A DNA stretch of 64,000 nt, from NCBI RefSeq assembly GCF_002807665.1, contig NZ_PEAY01000004.1, positions 472,604-536,603 on the forward strand, given 5' to 3'. Of this stretch, positions 41,928-51,587 are shown in pieces; position 1 is the first letter of the stretch, and every line of letters begins with the position of its first letter. The notes beneath the pieces are model-generated. The model did no database searches. It was given only the letters and a program-made list of their open reading frames with translations, and was not told where the DNA came from. A program made the translations under genes and the position numbers. Source of the stretch: Neoalteromonas facilis. GTDB lineage: Bacteria; Pseudomonadota; Gammaproteobacteria; Enterobacterales; Alteromonadaceae.

Positions 41928-44147
41928 ATGAAAATCAATTGCGTAAAGCGTCATATCACGCTTGCTTTAGCTGTTTGTATTATGACAGCGTGTTCTCCAG
42001 CGAAACAAAACACTATCTCCGAAGGATCCAACGTGACAGAAACCTTTCCTCGCCTTAAACAATTGGATACACCTGCTCCTATAGTTGAAGCCAGAACCAG
42101 TTCACGTACTTATCATGGGATCCAGCTTGATGACCCCTACTTTTGGCTAAAAGATCCGAACTATCCCAATACCCAAGATCCTGATGTGCTGGCTTATCTA
42201 AAAGCTGAAAATGAATATTTTGATCAGTTTTTAACGCCACATAAAGCGTTGGTGGAGAAGTTGTTTGAGGAGTTTAAAGGGCGAGTGGACGAGACTGACC
42301 GTTCTGTTCCCTATGTTAAAAACGGCTATGAATATCGATATGAATATAGACAAGGGGATAACTACCCAACGTATTTGCGCAAACGTCTGGGCAGTGATGA
42401 GGAAATGGTCATCATTGATGTCCCTGCTTTAGCGAAAGACTATGACTATTTCGTGCTCGGGGATTGGACCGTTTCACCAGACAACCGTTTGCTTGCTTAT
42501 ACTGTAGATACCAGTGGTGATGAGCGTTACACCACAGTGGTAAAAGATTTAACCACCAATGAGATTTTGCCGGTTGATTTAAATGATATGGGGGGAACGG
42601 TTGAGTTTACTCCCGACAGCAAAGGGATTGTGTACGACAAGTTGAGCGCCGATCGCTGGTTTACTGAATCCATTAATCTAAGACGTTTGAACCCCAGCGC
42701 TGATGAAGACATTGATAGCGTTTTGTTTACTGAATCCGATCCTAAATATTTCCTCAGTTACTATTTTACATCCGATGATCGTTGGTTGGTTAAAACCTCA
42801 GAGACAGGTGGAACTAACGAGGTTGCTATTATCCCCGCAGATGATTTATCTGCTGAGCCTATCGTCTTGGTCAGTAAAGCGGATGGCATTCGAGCAGAAC
42901 TAGACGCCGCCCATGAACAGCTGTTTATGTTGGTGAATGATGAACACGTTAATTCGCGATTAGTGCGTATTGATGCACAGAGCTTATCCCAAAAAGCGAG
43001 TGACCGTAGCCAGTGGTTATCGCTTATTGCGGGTAGCGATCGTCAGTATTTGACAGGATTCCAAACGTTTAACGACTTTATCGCCATAGCCTTATCGATT
43101 GACGGTGTTGAGCACGTGCAATTGCATAATTTTGATGGGGAATTGATCCAGCAGTTGTCTTTCCCAGAAGCGGCCCGCTCTGTTGGTTTGGGGGCTAACC
43201 CAGAGTTTGAACAGCATCATTTGCGCGTCAACTATGAATCGATGATAACGCCAGATACAGTGTTTGATTATCAAGTCGATACGCAAGACCTGATCACACG
43301 AAAAGTGAAGCAAATTCCATCAGGTTATAACCCGGAGGATTACATCACTGAGCGTTTAATGGCGCCCGCGCGCGATGGTGCGAGCATTCCTATATCGATT
43401 GTGTATCACAAAGACTTCAAGCGAGACGGTCAAGCGCCAATGTCCTTGTACGCCTACGGCGCGTATGGCTCAGGCATCAGCCCGAACTTTTCCATTGATC
43501 GCATCAGTTTGCTAGATCGAGGTTTCTCATTCGCGTATGCACACGTTAGAGGGGGCGACGAAATGGGATATCAATGGTATCTAGATGGCAAACTCGACAA
43601 GCGTATGAATGCGTTTACCGATTTCATTGATGTGGCTGAGTTTTTGATTGATCAACAATACGTCAGTAAAGGCAATATCTCGATCGCTGGACGCAGTGCG
43701 GGCGGCGAGATGATGGGCGCGATGACTGTTCAAGCCCCTGAATTATGGCGTTCGGTTTCACTGGTCGTGCCGTTTGTGGATGTACTGAATACCATGCTAG
43801 ATGAAACCTTGCCGTTAACGCCACCAGAGTGGCAAGAGTGGGGAAATCCGATTAAAGATAAGCAAGCGTTTGAATTCATTCAATCCTACTCGCCTTATGA
43901 CAACATTGTTGCGCGTGAATATCCGCCTATGCTGGTCACCGGAGGTCTGAATGACCCTCGAGTAACCTATTGGGAGCCAGCTAAATGGAATGCCAAAATG
44001 CGTGCGACTAAGACCGACCAAAACTTGTTGGTTATGCGCATGAATATGGGCGCGGGGCATTTTGCTAATAGTGGTCGTTATGGTCGACTGAAAGACCGAG
44101 CAGAAGAATACGCCTTTCAGTTGTTAGCACACGGCATTACGCAATAG
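41928..44147 (+). CDS. S9-family prolyl oligopeptidase, lipoprotein
   Basis: 739 residues. The N-terminus is a lipoprotein signal (lipobox IMTAC, Cys22), so it is exported and membrane-anchored. The N-terminal part is the beta-propeller of S9A enzymes (SSRTYHGIQLDDPYFWLKDP opening, as in prolyl oligopeptidases). The C-terminal alpha/beta hydrolase has the nucleophile motif GRSAGGEMMG (Ser about 590), an acid in GGLNDPRV (Asp about 674) and the His in GAGHFANSG (about 710). It cleaves short peptides. It is the first gene of a three-gene run, 13 bases before the serine hydrolase gene, and follows the TonB operon terminator. Confidence 0.92.
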   Translation: MKINCVKRHITLALAVCIMTACSPAKQNTISEGSNVTETFPRLKQLDTPAPIVEARTSSRTYHGIQLDDPYFWLKDPNYPNTQDPDVLAYLKAENEYFDQFLTPHKALVEKLFEEFKGRVDETDRSVPYVKNGYEYRYEYRQGDNYPTYLRKRLGSDEEMVIIDVPALAKDYDYFVLGDWTVSPDNRLLAYTVDTSGDERYTTVVKDLTTNEILPVDLNDMGGTVEFTPDSKGIVYDKLSADRWFTESINLRRLNPSADEDIDSVLFTESDPKYFLSYYFTSDDRWLVKTSETGGTNEVAIIPADDLSAEPIVLVSKADGIRAELDAAHEQLFMLVNDEHVNSRLVRIDAQSLSQKASDRSQWLSLIAGSDRQYLTGFQTFNDFIAIALSIDGVEHVQLHNFDGELIQQLSFPEAARSVGLGANPEFEQHHLRVNYESMITPDTVFDYQVDTQDLITRKVKQIPSGYNPEDYITERLMAPARDGASIPISIVYHKDFKRDGQAPMSLYAYGAYGSGISPNFSIDRISLLDRGFSFAYAHVRGGDEMGYQWYLDGKLDKRMNAFTDFIDVAEFLIDQQYVSKGNISIAGRSAGGEMMGAMTVQAPELWRSVSLVVPFVDVLNTMLDETLPLTPPEWQEWGNPIKDKQAFEFIQSYSPYDNIVAREYPPMLVTGGLNDPRVTYWEPAKWNAKMRATKTDQNLLVMRMNMGAGHFANSGRYGRLKDRAEEYAFQLLAHGITQ

Positions 44148-44160
44148 GGAACGAGATAGA

Positions 44161-45378
44161 ATGCGACAAAAGAAACTCATTGCGGCATCGATAATTGGCA
44201 TTGCTATCGTACTGGTGGCAGTTTATGCCAGTAGTATTAAACGTTTGTATACGGCGATAACGCTATATGATGAAGATAAGATAGCGCAGAACTTTGTCTC
44301 TATGGCGCAGTCCTTCAATGTTACCACGTTGTCAGCCAGCAGTGAGCCCATTGAGTTTCCATACCAAAAAGCAGATGCTTCAGACGCAGTAACGATTGAG
44401 GACAGTCCTTATAAAGAAAGTGTGAAAGATTTCGTTCTGGCCAGTCGCACCACCGGTTTAATGGTCATTCAGGATGGGAATATCGTGTATGAATACTACG
44501 GTGAGACAGGGGGGCAAGATGTTCAACATATGTCGTTCTCGGTGGCGAAGTCTTTTGTCTCAGCGCTTTTCGGTATCGCTTTGTCACAAGGTCACGTCAA
44601 GTCGATTGATGAGCCTGTGGTTAACTATGTGCCTGAGTTAAGTGAAAGTGGTTATCGCAATGTGACCATTAAAGACGCGCTGCAAATGTCCTCAGGGGTT
44701 AAATTCAATGAGAATTACGCGGATTTCAACTCGGATATTAACCGCTTTTCCCGCGCCATTGCTTTTGGTACGTCTTTAGATGACTTTACTGCATCTTTGC
44801 AATCAGAGCGGCCTCCCGGTCGAGTACATCATTATGTCAGCATCGACACTCAAGTATTGGGTATGGTGCTGGTGCGAGCAACGGGGATGAGTTTGACCGA
44901 ATACGCGCAACAGTATTTGTGGGAGCCCTTGGGCATGCAAGACGATGCGTACTGGATGCAAGATGACGATGGCATGGAGCTGGCGTTGGGCGGGCTCAAT
45001 ATCACGGTGCGTGACTATGCTAAGTTTGGTTGGTTATATGCCAATGCGGGGCATTTAAACGGTCAACAAATTGTGCCGGCGGATTGGGTTGATGCCTCTA
45101 CCCATGCGCAAGATGAGCATGTGAAAGGATCGAATGACATAGAGAATACCGTTGACTATGGCTACGGTTACCAATGGTGGCTTCCCCCAGGACGCCAAGA
45201 TGAATTTATGGCCCGTGGTATTTATGACCAATATATTTATGTGGATCCAGATGCTAAGGTAGTCATAGTCAAAACCTCAGCGAATCACCGATTTAACGAT
45301 AAGTCATTGCAGTGGTCATCGCGTCATTTAGCCTTGTTTAGACAGCTAGCTAAATTTTATTCAACTCATAATAATTAA
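44161..45378 (+). CDS. Serine hydrolase of the beta-lactamase/penicillin-binding-protein class C family
   Basis: 405 residues with an N-terminal membrane anchor (about 6-26). SxxK is SVAK with Ser127 and Lys130. The second motif is HHYVSIDTQ (Tyr-x-Ser), and the third-motif region near GYQWWLPPG is weak. The FSVAKSFVSALFGIALSQG and ATGMSLTEYAQQYLWEPLGM blocks are typical of the family, which includes esterases, D-aminopeptidases and true beta-lactamases. The substrate is unknown. It sits between two exported peptidase-like genes with short gaps, which suggests a role in peptide or ester breakdown, not antibiotic resistance. Confidence 0.88.
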   Translation: MRQKKLIAASIIGIAIVLVAVYASSIKRLYTAITLYDEDKIAQNFVSMAQSFNVTTLSASSEPIEFPYQKADASDAVTIEDSPYKESVKDFVLASRTTGLMVIQDGNIVYEYYGETGGQDVQHMSFSVAKSFVSALFGIALSQGHVKSIDEPVVNYVPELSESGYRNVTIKDALQMSSGVKFNENYADFNSDINRFSRAIAFGTSLDDFTASLQSERPPGRVHHYVSIDTQVLGMVLVRATGMSLTEYAQQYLWEPLGMQDDAYWMQDDDGMELALGGLNITVRDYAKFGWLYANAGHLNGQQIVPADWVDASTHAQDEHVKGSNDIENTVDYGYGYQWWLPPGRQDEFMARGIYDQYIYVDPDAKVVIVKTSANHRFNDKSLQWSSRHLALFRQLAKFYSTHNN

Positions 45379-45393
45379 CGATCAGGAAGGAAA

Positions 45394-47286
45394 ATGAATT
45401 TACGTATCACAAAAGTAGCGTTGGCATTGAGTGCAGTGCTAGCGCTAGGTGCATGCTCAAAAGCACCTGAATCACAAACCAATTCAGCCAGCACTGCCGC
45501 TGCGACGGAAGCAACAGCCGCAGCGACTCAAACGGAGTCTGAGCGTTTAAATCAATGGTTTGAGACGAAGTATGAAGAGCAACTGATGCAATCGCCATTG
45601 ACCCTAACATCATTAGGGCGAAAAGAGCGCTATGGTGAGATTGATGATATGTCTGAGGCGGCTGATGAAGAGCGCTATAACTGGTTAAAGACCAGTGTTG
45701 AAGAGCTTAAATCTCAGTTTGATTATGATGCGTTAAGTGCCGATGCGAAAATCTCTTACGACATTTGGGTATATGGCTATGACGTTGCTACGGCAATGCG
45801 TCCATTCCAACGTCGAGCCTATATTTTCTCACAAATGTCTGGCCCGCAGAGTTCATTGCCAAATTTATTGATTAATTTCCACAATGTCACCAGTGCGCAG
45901 GATATGAGTGATTACATCTCACGTATCAGTGGACTTGCGACAGGTGTTGCTCAACTCTTAACGCGAGCGCAACTACATGCCAGCGAAGGTGTACGCCCGC
46001 CTTATTTCGCTTATGACGGCGTAATCGAGCAAGCGACGAATTTGATCACGGGCTTACCCTTTACCGAAGACAGTGACGAAGACTCCGCTATTTTTGCTGA
46101 TGCTAAGCGCAAAATTGCGGGCTTAGTGGAAGCTGGCACTATTCAACAAGCCGAGGCGGATGCATTCGAACAACAAGTGCGCGAAGCATTGTTGACGGAC
46201 TTCTATGCCAGCTATAAAGCATTGATTGATTGGCATAAAGCTGACCGTGAAAATGTGTCTGAAGAAGCGCAAGGGATGAGTGCCTTACCTGATGGGATAG
46301 CGGCTTACAACGCAGCTTTATACAATTCGACGACGACGCAAATGACCGCAGATGAAATTCATAATGTGGGTTTAGCGGAAGTTGCGCGTTTACGTCAAGA
46401 AATGGAATCTATCAAGGATAAGGTTGAGTTTGACGGTGATCTGCCTGCCTTCTTTGAGTTTATTAAAACCGCAACAGATGACGAGCGCTTCTTTTACCCC
46501 AATACTGACGAAGGTCGTCAGGGGTATATTGATGATTCCACCGCTTATCTCGATTATATACACAGTAAGTTACCAGAATACTTTGGTATTTTGCCGAAAG
46601 CTGATTTGATCGTTAAACGGGTTGAAGCTTTCCGTGAACAACCAGGGGCTGCGCAACATTATTACCCTGGCACGCCAGATGGTTCACGTCCGGGTGTGTA
46701 TTATGCCCACCTGATTGATATGACATCGATGCCAAAGAATGAGATGGAAGCGATTGCTTATCACGAAGGAAACCCTGGCCATCACATGCAAATATCCATT
46801 GCTCAAGAGTTAGAGGGCGTGCCGACATTCAGAACACAGCAGTTCTTCAATGCTTATGTAGAAGGTTGGGCATTGTATTCTGAGTTATTGGCGAAAGAGA
46901 TGGGTGCCTATGAAAACCCCTATTCAGATTTTGGTCGTATGGTAACCGAAATGTGGCGTGCTATTCGTCTAGTTGTGGATACAGGTATTCATGCTAAGGG
47001 CTGGACTGAGCAACAGGCGATTGAGTACTTCCAGCAGAATTCACCTGTACCCATTGGTCAAATACAGTCAGAAGTTAGACGTTACTTTGTTTGGCCGGGA
47101 CAAGCCACGGGTTACAAAATCGGTATGATCAAGATATTGGAGCTGCGTGAAAAAGCACAGCAGGCATTGGGGGATAAGTTTGATATCCGCCAATTCCACG
47201 ACATAGTGCTTGGCGGCGGTGCTGTTCCGTTACCGATCCTAGAGCGTTTGATTGACGAGTGGATTGCGTCGAAGCAAGCCGCTTAA
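45394..47286 (+). CDS. DUF885-family lipoprotein (putative metallo-carboxypeptidase-like)
   Basis: 630 residues. The lipoprotein signal has lipobox LALGAC (Cys20), followed by an Ala/Thr-rich linker. DUF885 signatures are YHEGNPGHHMQ (about residue 455) and FNAYVEGWALYSELLAKEMG about 30 residues later. The HExxxGHH...E pattern resembles zinc peptidases (M32-like), but activity is unproven for most members. An HDIVLGGGAVPLPILE motif near the end is also typical. It is the third gene of the hydrolase run, 15 bases after the serine hydrolase, with AGGAAGG before the ATG. Its 3' end overlaps the convergent gene by four bases. Confidence 0.9.
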   Translation: MNLRITKVALALSAVLALGACSKAPESQTNSASTAAATEATAAATQTESERLNQWFETKYEEQLMQSPLTLTSLGRKERYGEIDDMSEAADEERYNWLKTSVEELKSQFDYDALSADAKISYDIWVYGYDVATAMRPFQRRAYIFSQMSGPQSSLPNLLINFHNVTSAQDMSDYISRISGLATGVAQLLTRAQLHASEGVRPPYFAYDGVIEQATNLITGLPFTEDSDEDSAIFADAKRKIAGLVEAGTIQQAEADAFEQQVREALLTDFYASYKALIDWHKADRENVSEEAQGMSALPDGIAAYNAALYNSTTTQMTADEIHNVGLAEVARLRQEMESIKDKVEFDGDLPAFFEFIKTATDDERFFYPNTDEGRQGYIDDSTAYLDYIHSKLPEYFGILPKADLIVKRVEAFREQPGAAQHYYPGTPDGSRPGVYYAHLIDMTSMPKNEMEAIAYHEGNPGHHMQISIAQELEGVPTFRTQQFFNAYVEGWALYSELLAKEMGAYENPYSDFGRMVTEMWRAIRLVVDTGIHAKGWTEQQAIEYFQQNSPVPIGQIQSEVRRYFVWPGQATGYKIGMIKILELREKAQQALGDKFDIRQFHDIVLGGGAVPLPILERLIDEWIASKQAA

Positions 47287-47837
47287 TCTGCGGAGGCGCT
47301 TTTTTGAATGAGCGCCTTCACACGCAAAATAATGTTATTCCGGCTGTTTAACGCACTGTAAATATGCACGGCGTTTTCAGCCGGAAAGATTGCTGATTTC
47401 AATAATTGTTGGCAATCATCACTTAACTTGTCGGCCACAAGTTCAATCGATACCGCCATCGTATTGGGATAAAGCATTTTCTTTGTGCAATTCGAAATGA
47501 GCTCAAATGGGATGCTTAAGAATTCTGATTTAGCAGGATCATAAACCACATACAGATAGTCATTGTCATGTAATATGTTTGGCCAGCCTCGTTTGAGCCG
47601 ACCACTGATAATTAACGCTAGAATCGCGATAGCAAAAAGACTCGAACTTATCACCTTTATCACAAATGGCACTTCTGGTTTAGCGATAACAAGCCAATAC
47701 AATAATGCGCCAAAAGAGAGGGTGAAGCCCCCCACAAGCCACCTCACTGCTCGACCCGATGTGCCGCTGATCAACTCTAATTGCGCGAGTTGCTCATGGG
47801 TTAGGATAACCTTGTTGATAGTGTTATTCGTTGTCAT
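47283..47837 (-). CDS. Small membrane protein, unrecognised
   Basis: About 184 residues from ATG 47837 (a TTG nine bases upstream is possible). It has a cytoplasmic N-terminus of about 30 residues, two adjacent membrane segments (AVRWLVGGFTLSFGALLYWLVI and VIKVISSSLFAIAILALIISG) and a soluble C-terminal domain with a WPNILHDNDYLYVVYDP block. I do not recognise the family. It converges with the DUF885 gene, the stops overlapping by four bases. It appears to be a lone gene. Confidence 0.6.
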   Translation of the reverse strand: MTTNNTINKVILTHEQLAQLELISGTSGRAVRWLVGGFTLSFGALLYWLVIAKPEVPFVIKVISSSLFAIAILALIISGRLKRGWPNILHDNDYLYVVYDPAKSEFLSIPFELISNCTKKMLYPNTMAVSIELVADKLSDDCQQLLKSAIFPAENAVHIYSALNSRNNIILRVKALIQKSASAD

Positions 47838-48000
47838 GGGGTTCAAATTGCCTGTTTACTATTGGCGCGAAGTGTATATGAGCGGTGGTTAAAATGCACT
47901 GTTATCGACGACGTCATGGGCGACGTTTTCGACAAAGTATTCTACATGTTCGATGGATATCGTTATCGAAGCGAGAGAGGTGTTAGGGCTGTGCATAGCG

Positions 48001-48024
48001 GCCCCGCACAGAATGGCGCGGGGC
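48001..48024 (-). terminator. Hairpin downstream of the acyl-CoA ligase gene
   Basis: GCCCCGC and GCGGGGC form a 7-bp G/C stem with a 10-base loop, 11 bases beyond the ligase stop on the minus strand. It lacks a U-run, so termination efficiency is uncertain. Confidence 0.45.
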
Positions 48025-48034
48025 ACCGTTTACA

Positions 48035-49606
48035 CTATTTGCGTAGTTCCCTGCGCAGTATCTTGCCTACCGTCGACTTAGGCAATTCATCCAATACGTG
48101 AAGTTCTTTCGGCACTTTATAGGCCGTCAATTGCTCGCGGCAAAACGCGATAACCTCAGCTTCATCAATGGGCTGAGATACCGTGACATAAGCGCACACG
48201 CGTTCACCCGTTTTGTCATCTGGAGCGCCCACTACAGCCGCTTCAACGATAGCGGGGTGTGAGGTGAGTATATTTTCTACTTCATTGGGGTAGACATTAA
48301 ATCCAGACACCAAAATCATGTCTTTCAGACGATCGACGATTTTAATTGCTCCGCTGGGGAGTCTTACACCGATGTCGCCTGTTTTAAAGAACCCATCGGC
48401 CGTCATCACCTCAGCAGTTGCATCATCACGCTGCCAATAACCAAGCATTACCTGAGGACCTCGAGCGGCAATTTGTCCTTCTTTACCATCTTCCACAGGC
48501 TTATCGTTTTCATCCAACAGTCGTATTTCAGTGCCTAAAAGAGGCGTGCCAATAGTGCCTATTTCTTCCGCGCCCGGTTGGTTAAAGGTAAGTACTGGCG
48601 CTGTCTCTGACAAGCCGTAACCTTCGGTAATGCTGCAACCCGTTACGGCTTTCCATATATCAACCGCAGCACTGGTCAAGGCTGTGCCGCCTGACAGTGT
48701 TAGCTTCAATGCCGAAAAGTCCAACGCTTTGAAATCAGGGTGTTGGCCAAGACCGACGAACAGAGTATTGATACCAGCAAACGTGGTAAATTTATAGGGT
48801 TTGATCGCACTGATAAACGCATCGGGATCACGCGGGTTAGGAATAAGAATGGTGAGGCAACCTTTGGCGAAGAACGTCATCATACAAACTGTAAATGCGT
48901 ATATATGATATAGCGGTAGCGGACAAACAACGATTTCCTCTCCGCTGCGGAAACTTTCACCTAGCCTATCCAAAGTTTGTACGCTATTACTTAATACGTT
49001 GCCGTGGGATAACGCAGCGCCTTTTGAAAGACCCGTTGTACCACCTGTGTATTGCAACATGCACAGTGTGTCCATGGTCACTGCTGGGCGCGAAAACGCA
49101 GGCAGTTCAGACCCCTTGGATATTGCTGATGTAAGCGAAACATACTCTGCGTGCTGAGGTTCTGTAGCAGGATTTAATAATTCCGTTGCTGATGTAATGA
49201 TGACCGTTTCAATACCGGTATCAGCTTTGATTTTTTCAAAATTAGGCAGAAGATCCGCAAGAATAATCAGGGCTTTAGCGCCCGAATCACTAAACTGATG
49301 TTGCATTTCTCTTGGTGTATACAAAGGGTTTGTATTGACCACAACCAAACCGGCTCTTAAAGCCGCATACACCGCAATCGGATTTTGTAATAAATTGGGT
49401 AACTGGATCGCGATTCGATCGCCAGGTTGGAGTCCAGCGCCATGTTGGAGGTAATTGGCCAACGCGGCTGAACGCTGCTCTATTTCAGCAAATGATAGCG
49501 TCTGTCCTAGTGCAGTATACGCTGGCGCATCACCATAGGTGGCAAATACGTGCTCAACATAATCAGGGAGAGAGTGGACATTTTCTGGCAATAAATCTTG
49601 GAACAT
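48035..49606 (-). CDS. Long-chain fatty acyl-CoA ligase (AMP-forming)
   Basis: 523 residues, ANL superfamily, FadD-like but shorter than FadD (about 560). The P-loop-like AMP motif is YTGGTTGLSKGA (about residue 192), then EGYGLSETAPVL, GIRLPSGA-type hinge GDIGVRLPSGAIKIVDRLKDMI and the catalytic C-terminal Lys in PKSTVGKILRRELRK. The FFAKGCLTILIPNPRD and ALRAGLVVVNTNPLYTPREM blocks match FadD relatives. It activates fatty acids to acyl-CoA for beta-oxidation. It is a single gene with 197 bases to its neighbour. The exact chain-length preference is not predictable. Confidence 0.92.
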   Translation of the reverse strand: MFQDLLPENVHSLPDYVEHVFATYGDAPAYTALGQTLSFAEIEQRSAALANYLQHGAGLQPGDRIAIQLPNLLQNPIAVYAALRAGLVVVNTNPLYTPREMQHQFSDSGAKALIILADLLPNFEKIKADTGIETVIITSATELLNPATEPQHAEYVSLTSAISKGSELPAFSRPAVTMDTLCMLQYTGGTTGLSKGAALSHGNVLSNSVQTLDRLGESFRSGEEIVVCPLPLYHIYAFTVCMMTFFAKGCLTILIPNPRDPDAFISAIKPYKFTTFAGINTLFVGLGQHPDFKALDFSALKLTLSGGTALTSAAVDIWKAVTGCSITEGYGLSETAPVLTFNQPGAEEIGTIGTPLLGTEIRLLDENDKPVEDGKEGQIAARGPQVMLGYWQRDDATAEVMTADGFFKTGDIGVRLPSGAIKIVDRLKDMILVSGFNVYPNEVENILTSHPAIVEAAVVGAPDDKTGERVCAYVTVSQPIDEAEVIAFCREQLTAYKVPKELHVLDELPKSTVGKILRRELRK

Positions 49607-49739
49607 AGCGACTCGCTTTTATTATTAATGTGACAGAAGTTCAGCATATACGGATTGATTTAACAATTCGATTACATTTATGCACAAATATAGCGTGGCT
49701 GAATCTGAAAATGTATATGACGAAAGTCGCAATGGGGCG

Positions 49740-50174
49740 TTAACGCGATGATAGACGAGCGAATGTCCAGCCACCGACCAAGCCTGCACAGCATTGAGAT
49801 AAAAATCCCAACGTCGAGCGGGCACCTGCTATTAAGGTGACGTTGAGAATGGGCTGCATCGCTAGCAGCATAATGGCTATAGCCAAAGCGCCGCCTACGA
49901 CGAATACCCAGTTAGGAGTGCGCAGTATGTATTTGCTAACGGCGGTTAGCGATAAAAATGCGATCAATAGACTGAGCATGATCACGGGGCCGTAGGTGAG
50001 ACCTAGTCCAGCAAGATCGCTGGCTGTCATTGATACCCACTGACTTGCAGAGACATCAATATCAATTTTGAGCAGTTCGAGGAGAACAAATTGTGAATGT
50101 GCGATGCTGGCAAGCAAATAAGTCACAACACTGGCAATCAACCACGCTTTTATCCACCTAACGGCATTTTTCAT
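49740..50174 (-). CDS. Small polytopic membrane protein, unrecognised
   Basis: 144 residues with about four membrane segments: WLIASVVTYLLASIAHSQFVL, LGLTYGPVIMLSLLIAFLSL, VFVVGGALAIAIMLLAMQPI and a C-terminal hydrophobic stretch (TLGFLSQCCAGLVGGWTF). Similar-sized hypothetical membrane proteins with a conserved tail GLVGGWxFARL occur in Alteromonadales, to my recollection. Function unknown. The divergent aldose dehydrogenase begins 104 bases away, so the two may share regulation. Confidence 0.6.
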   Translation of the reverse strand: MKNAVRWIKAWLIASVVTYLLASIAHSQFVLLELLKIDIDVSASQWVSMTASDLAGLGLTYGPVIMLSLLIAFLSLTAVSKYILRTPNWVFVVGGALAIAIMLLAMQPILNVTLIAGARSTLGFLSQCCAGLVGGWTFARLSSR

Positions 50175-50278
50175 TGAATAACATCTCCTCTAAATCGCAA
50201 TCACCATAGCGGTAGTGAATTTGCATTACAATCTAATTAGGCTAGATTACAGCCATACACTATAGCCATAAGATCTCT

Positions 50279-51430
50279 ATGTTCCAGCCCTTTGTGATGT
50301 CGAATATTCGCCTATTGTCTTTTGCCTTTCTCATCAATGCTGTGATTTCCATTGGTATTCAAGCCCATGCTAATACTGCCAATGAAATGTTTCCTGAAGT
50401 CTCGATAACGCCGTTTCATTCGTCTTTGATAAACCCTTGGGCGATCAAACAGTTACCGACTGAAGAATGGCTCATTACATTGAAGCAAGGGCAAATTCGA
50501 TTGGTGTCTAAAGATGGTGAGCCGTTAGCCGAGTTTACCCATATGCCCGATGATTTATATGTGGCCGGTCAAGGGGGCTTAATGGATGTCGCACTGCATC
50601 CAGACTTTAACCAAAAGCCCTTTGTGTATATCACCTATGCAGAAGGCACTGCAGATGCTAATCATCTTGCGGTCGCTAGAGCAACATATACACAAAAAAC
50701 ATTAGGTGATTGGGAAGTGATTTTCCGTGCTGAACCAGATAGAGCTACGCCGGTGCACTATGCCGGTAGGATGGCATTTTTAGCGGACAGTTCATTGCTA
50801 GTGACAAGCGGTGATGGCTTTGACTATCGAGAGCAAGCGCAGGTTAAATCATCCCACTTAGGAAAAGTGCTGCGTATGAGCGATTCGGGCACACCGCTGG
50901 CTGATAACCCCTACTATAAAGGCAATGGCTCTCCGATAGATTATGTGTACACATTGGGCCATCGTAACGCACAGGGATTGGAGGTCGATTCAACCAGCAA
51001 TCTAATTTATTTAAACGAACATGGCCCTGCGGGTGGAGATGAGATAAACATACTACGAGCAGGCCAAAATTACGGTTGGCCGGTGGTTACCCAAGGCAAA
51101 GATTACAGTGGTGCGAATATCACGCCGTTTGATGATTATCCAGGCATGCGGGCCCCCATCGTCAATTGGACACCATCCATTGCGCCCTCATCCATGACCG
51201 TTGTGCACGGCGATTTATATTCTGCTCTGGAAGGCGACTTGCTGGTTACCTCACTGGCGGCGAAGCGCTTGTACTGGGTCAGAATTGTCAACCAGAAGAG
51301 TGTATTTGCTATGCCCGTTGTTGATGATTTACAACAAAGGTTACGTGATATTCACATGGGGTTGGATGGGGCGGTCTATATACTGACTGACGGGCCCGAG
51401 GCATCAATTCTGAAAATGTTACCGAAGTAA
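50279..51430 (+). CDS. Soluble PQQ-dependent aldose sugar dehydrogenase family
   Basis: 383 residues with a signal peptide ending AHA-NT. The beta-propeller of the GdhB/YliI (soluble glucose dehydrogenase-like) family is indicated by NPWAIKQLPTEEWLIT, GQGGLMDVALHPDF, YTLGHRNAQGLEVD, NEHGPAGGDEINILRAGQNYGW and the final DIHMGLDGAVYILTD blocks. E. coli YliI is similar in size (371). Family members oxidise aldose sugars in the periplasm with PQQ. No PQQ synthesis genes are present here. The cofactor and substrate are inferred from family only. Confidence 0.88.
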   Translation: MFQPFVMSNIRLLSFAFLINAVISIGIQAHANTANEMFPEVSITPFHSSLINPWAIKQLPTEEWLITLKQGQIRLVSKDGEPLAEFTHMPDDLYVAGQGGLMDVALHPDFNQKPFVYITYAEGTADANHLAVARATYTQKTLGDWEVIFRAEPDRATPVHYAGRMAFLADSSLLVTSGDGFDYREQAQVKSSHLGKVLRMSDSGTPLADNPYYKGNGSPIDYVYTLGHRNAQGLEVDSTSNLIYLNEHGPAGGDEINILRAGQNYGWPVVTQGKDYSGANITPFDDYPGMRAPIVNWTPSIAPSSMTVVHGDLYSALEGDLLVTSLAAKRLYWVRIVNQKSVFAMPVVDDLQQRLRDIHMGLDGAVYILTDGPEASILKMLPK

Positions 51431-51504
51431 GTAATTCTGGCGATGAATGGCGGCTATAACTAAACAAAAGCTCCATCAAGATTTAATTTGTACCGTCAAA
51501 GCGC

Positions 51505-51510
51505 TATACT
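51505..51510 (+). promoter_or_regulatory. Candidate -10 element of acnB
   Basis: TATACT at 51505-51510 is a good -10 hexamer 78 bases before the acnB ATG. The upstream hexamer at normal spacing (TTTAAT) is a poor -35, so an activator may assist. Confidence 0.35.
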
Positions 51511-51587
51511 TCGCCTGTTAAATTATCCATTTATTTTAAGTACGCGTCGTTCGCGTATTTATTGAACCAACCACGAGGAATCGAATA

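Noticed and set aside
44161-45378. Serine hydrolase as an antibiotic-resistance beta-lactamase
   Set aside because: It has SxxK but the KTG-like motif is not clear, and it lies between peptidase genes. The broader family is mostly esterases and peptidases.
47862-48101. 79-codon plus-strand ORF between the small membrane protein and the acyl-CoA ligase
   Set aside because: It overlaps the 3' end of the ligase gene, has no ribosome-binding site and the product looks random; I treat it as noise.
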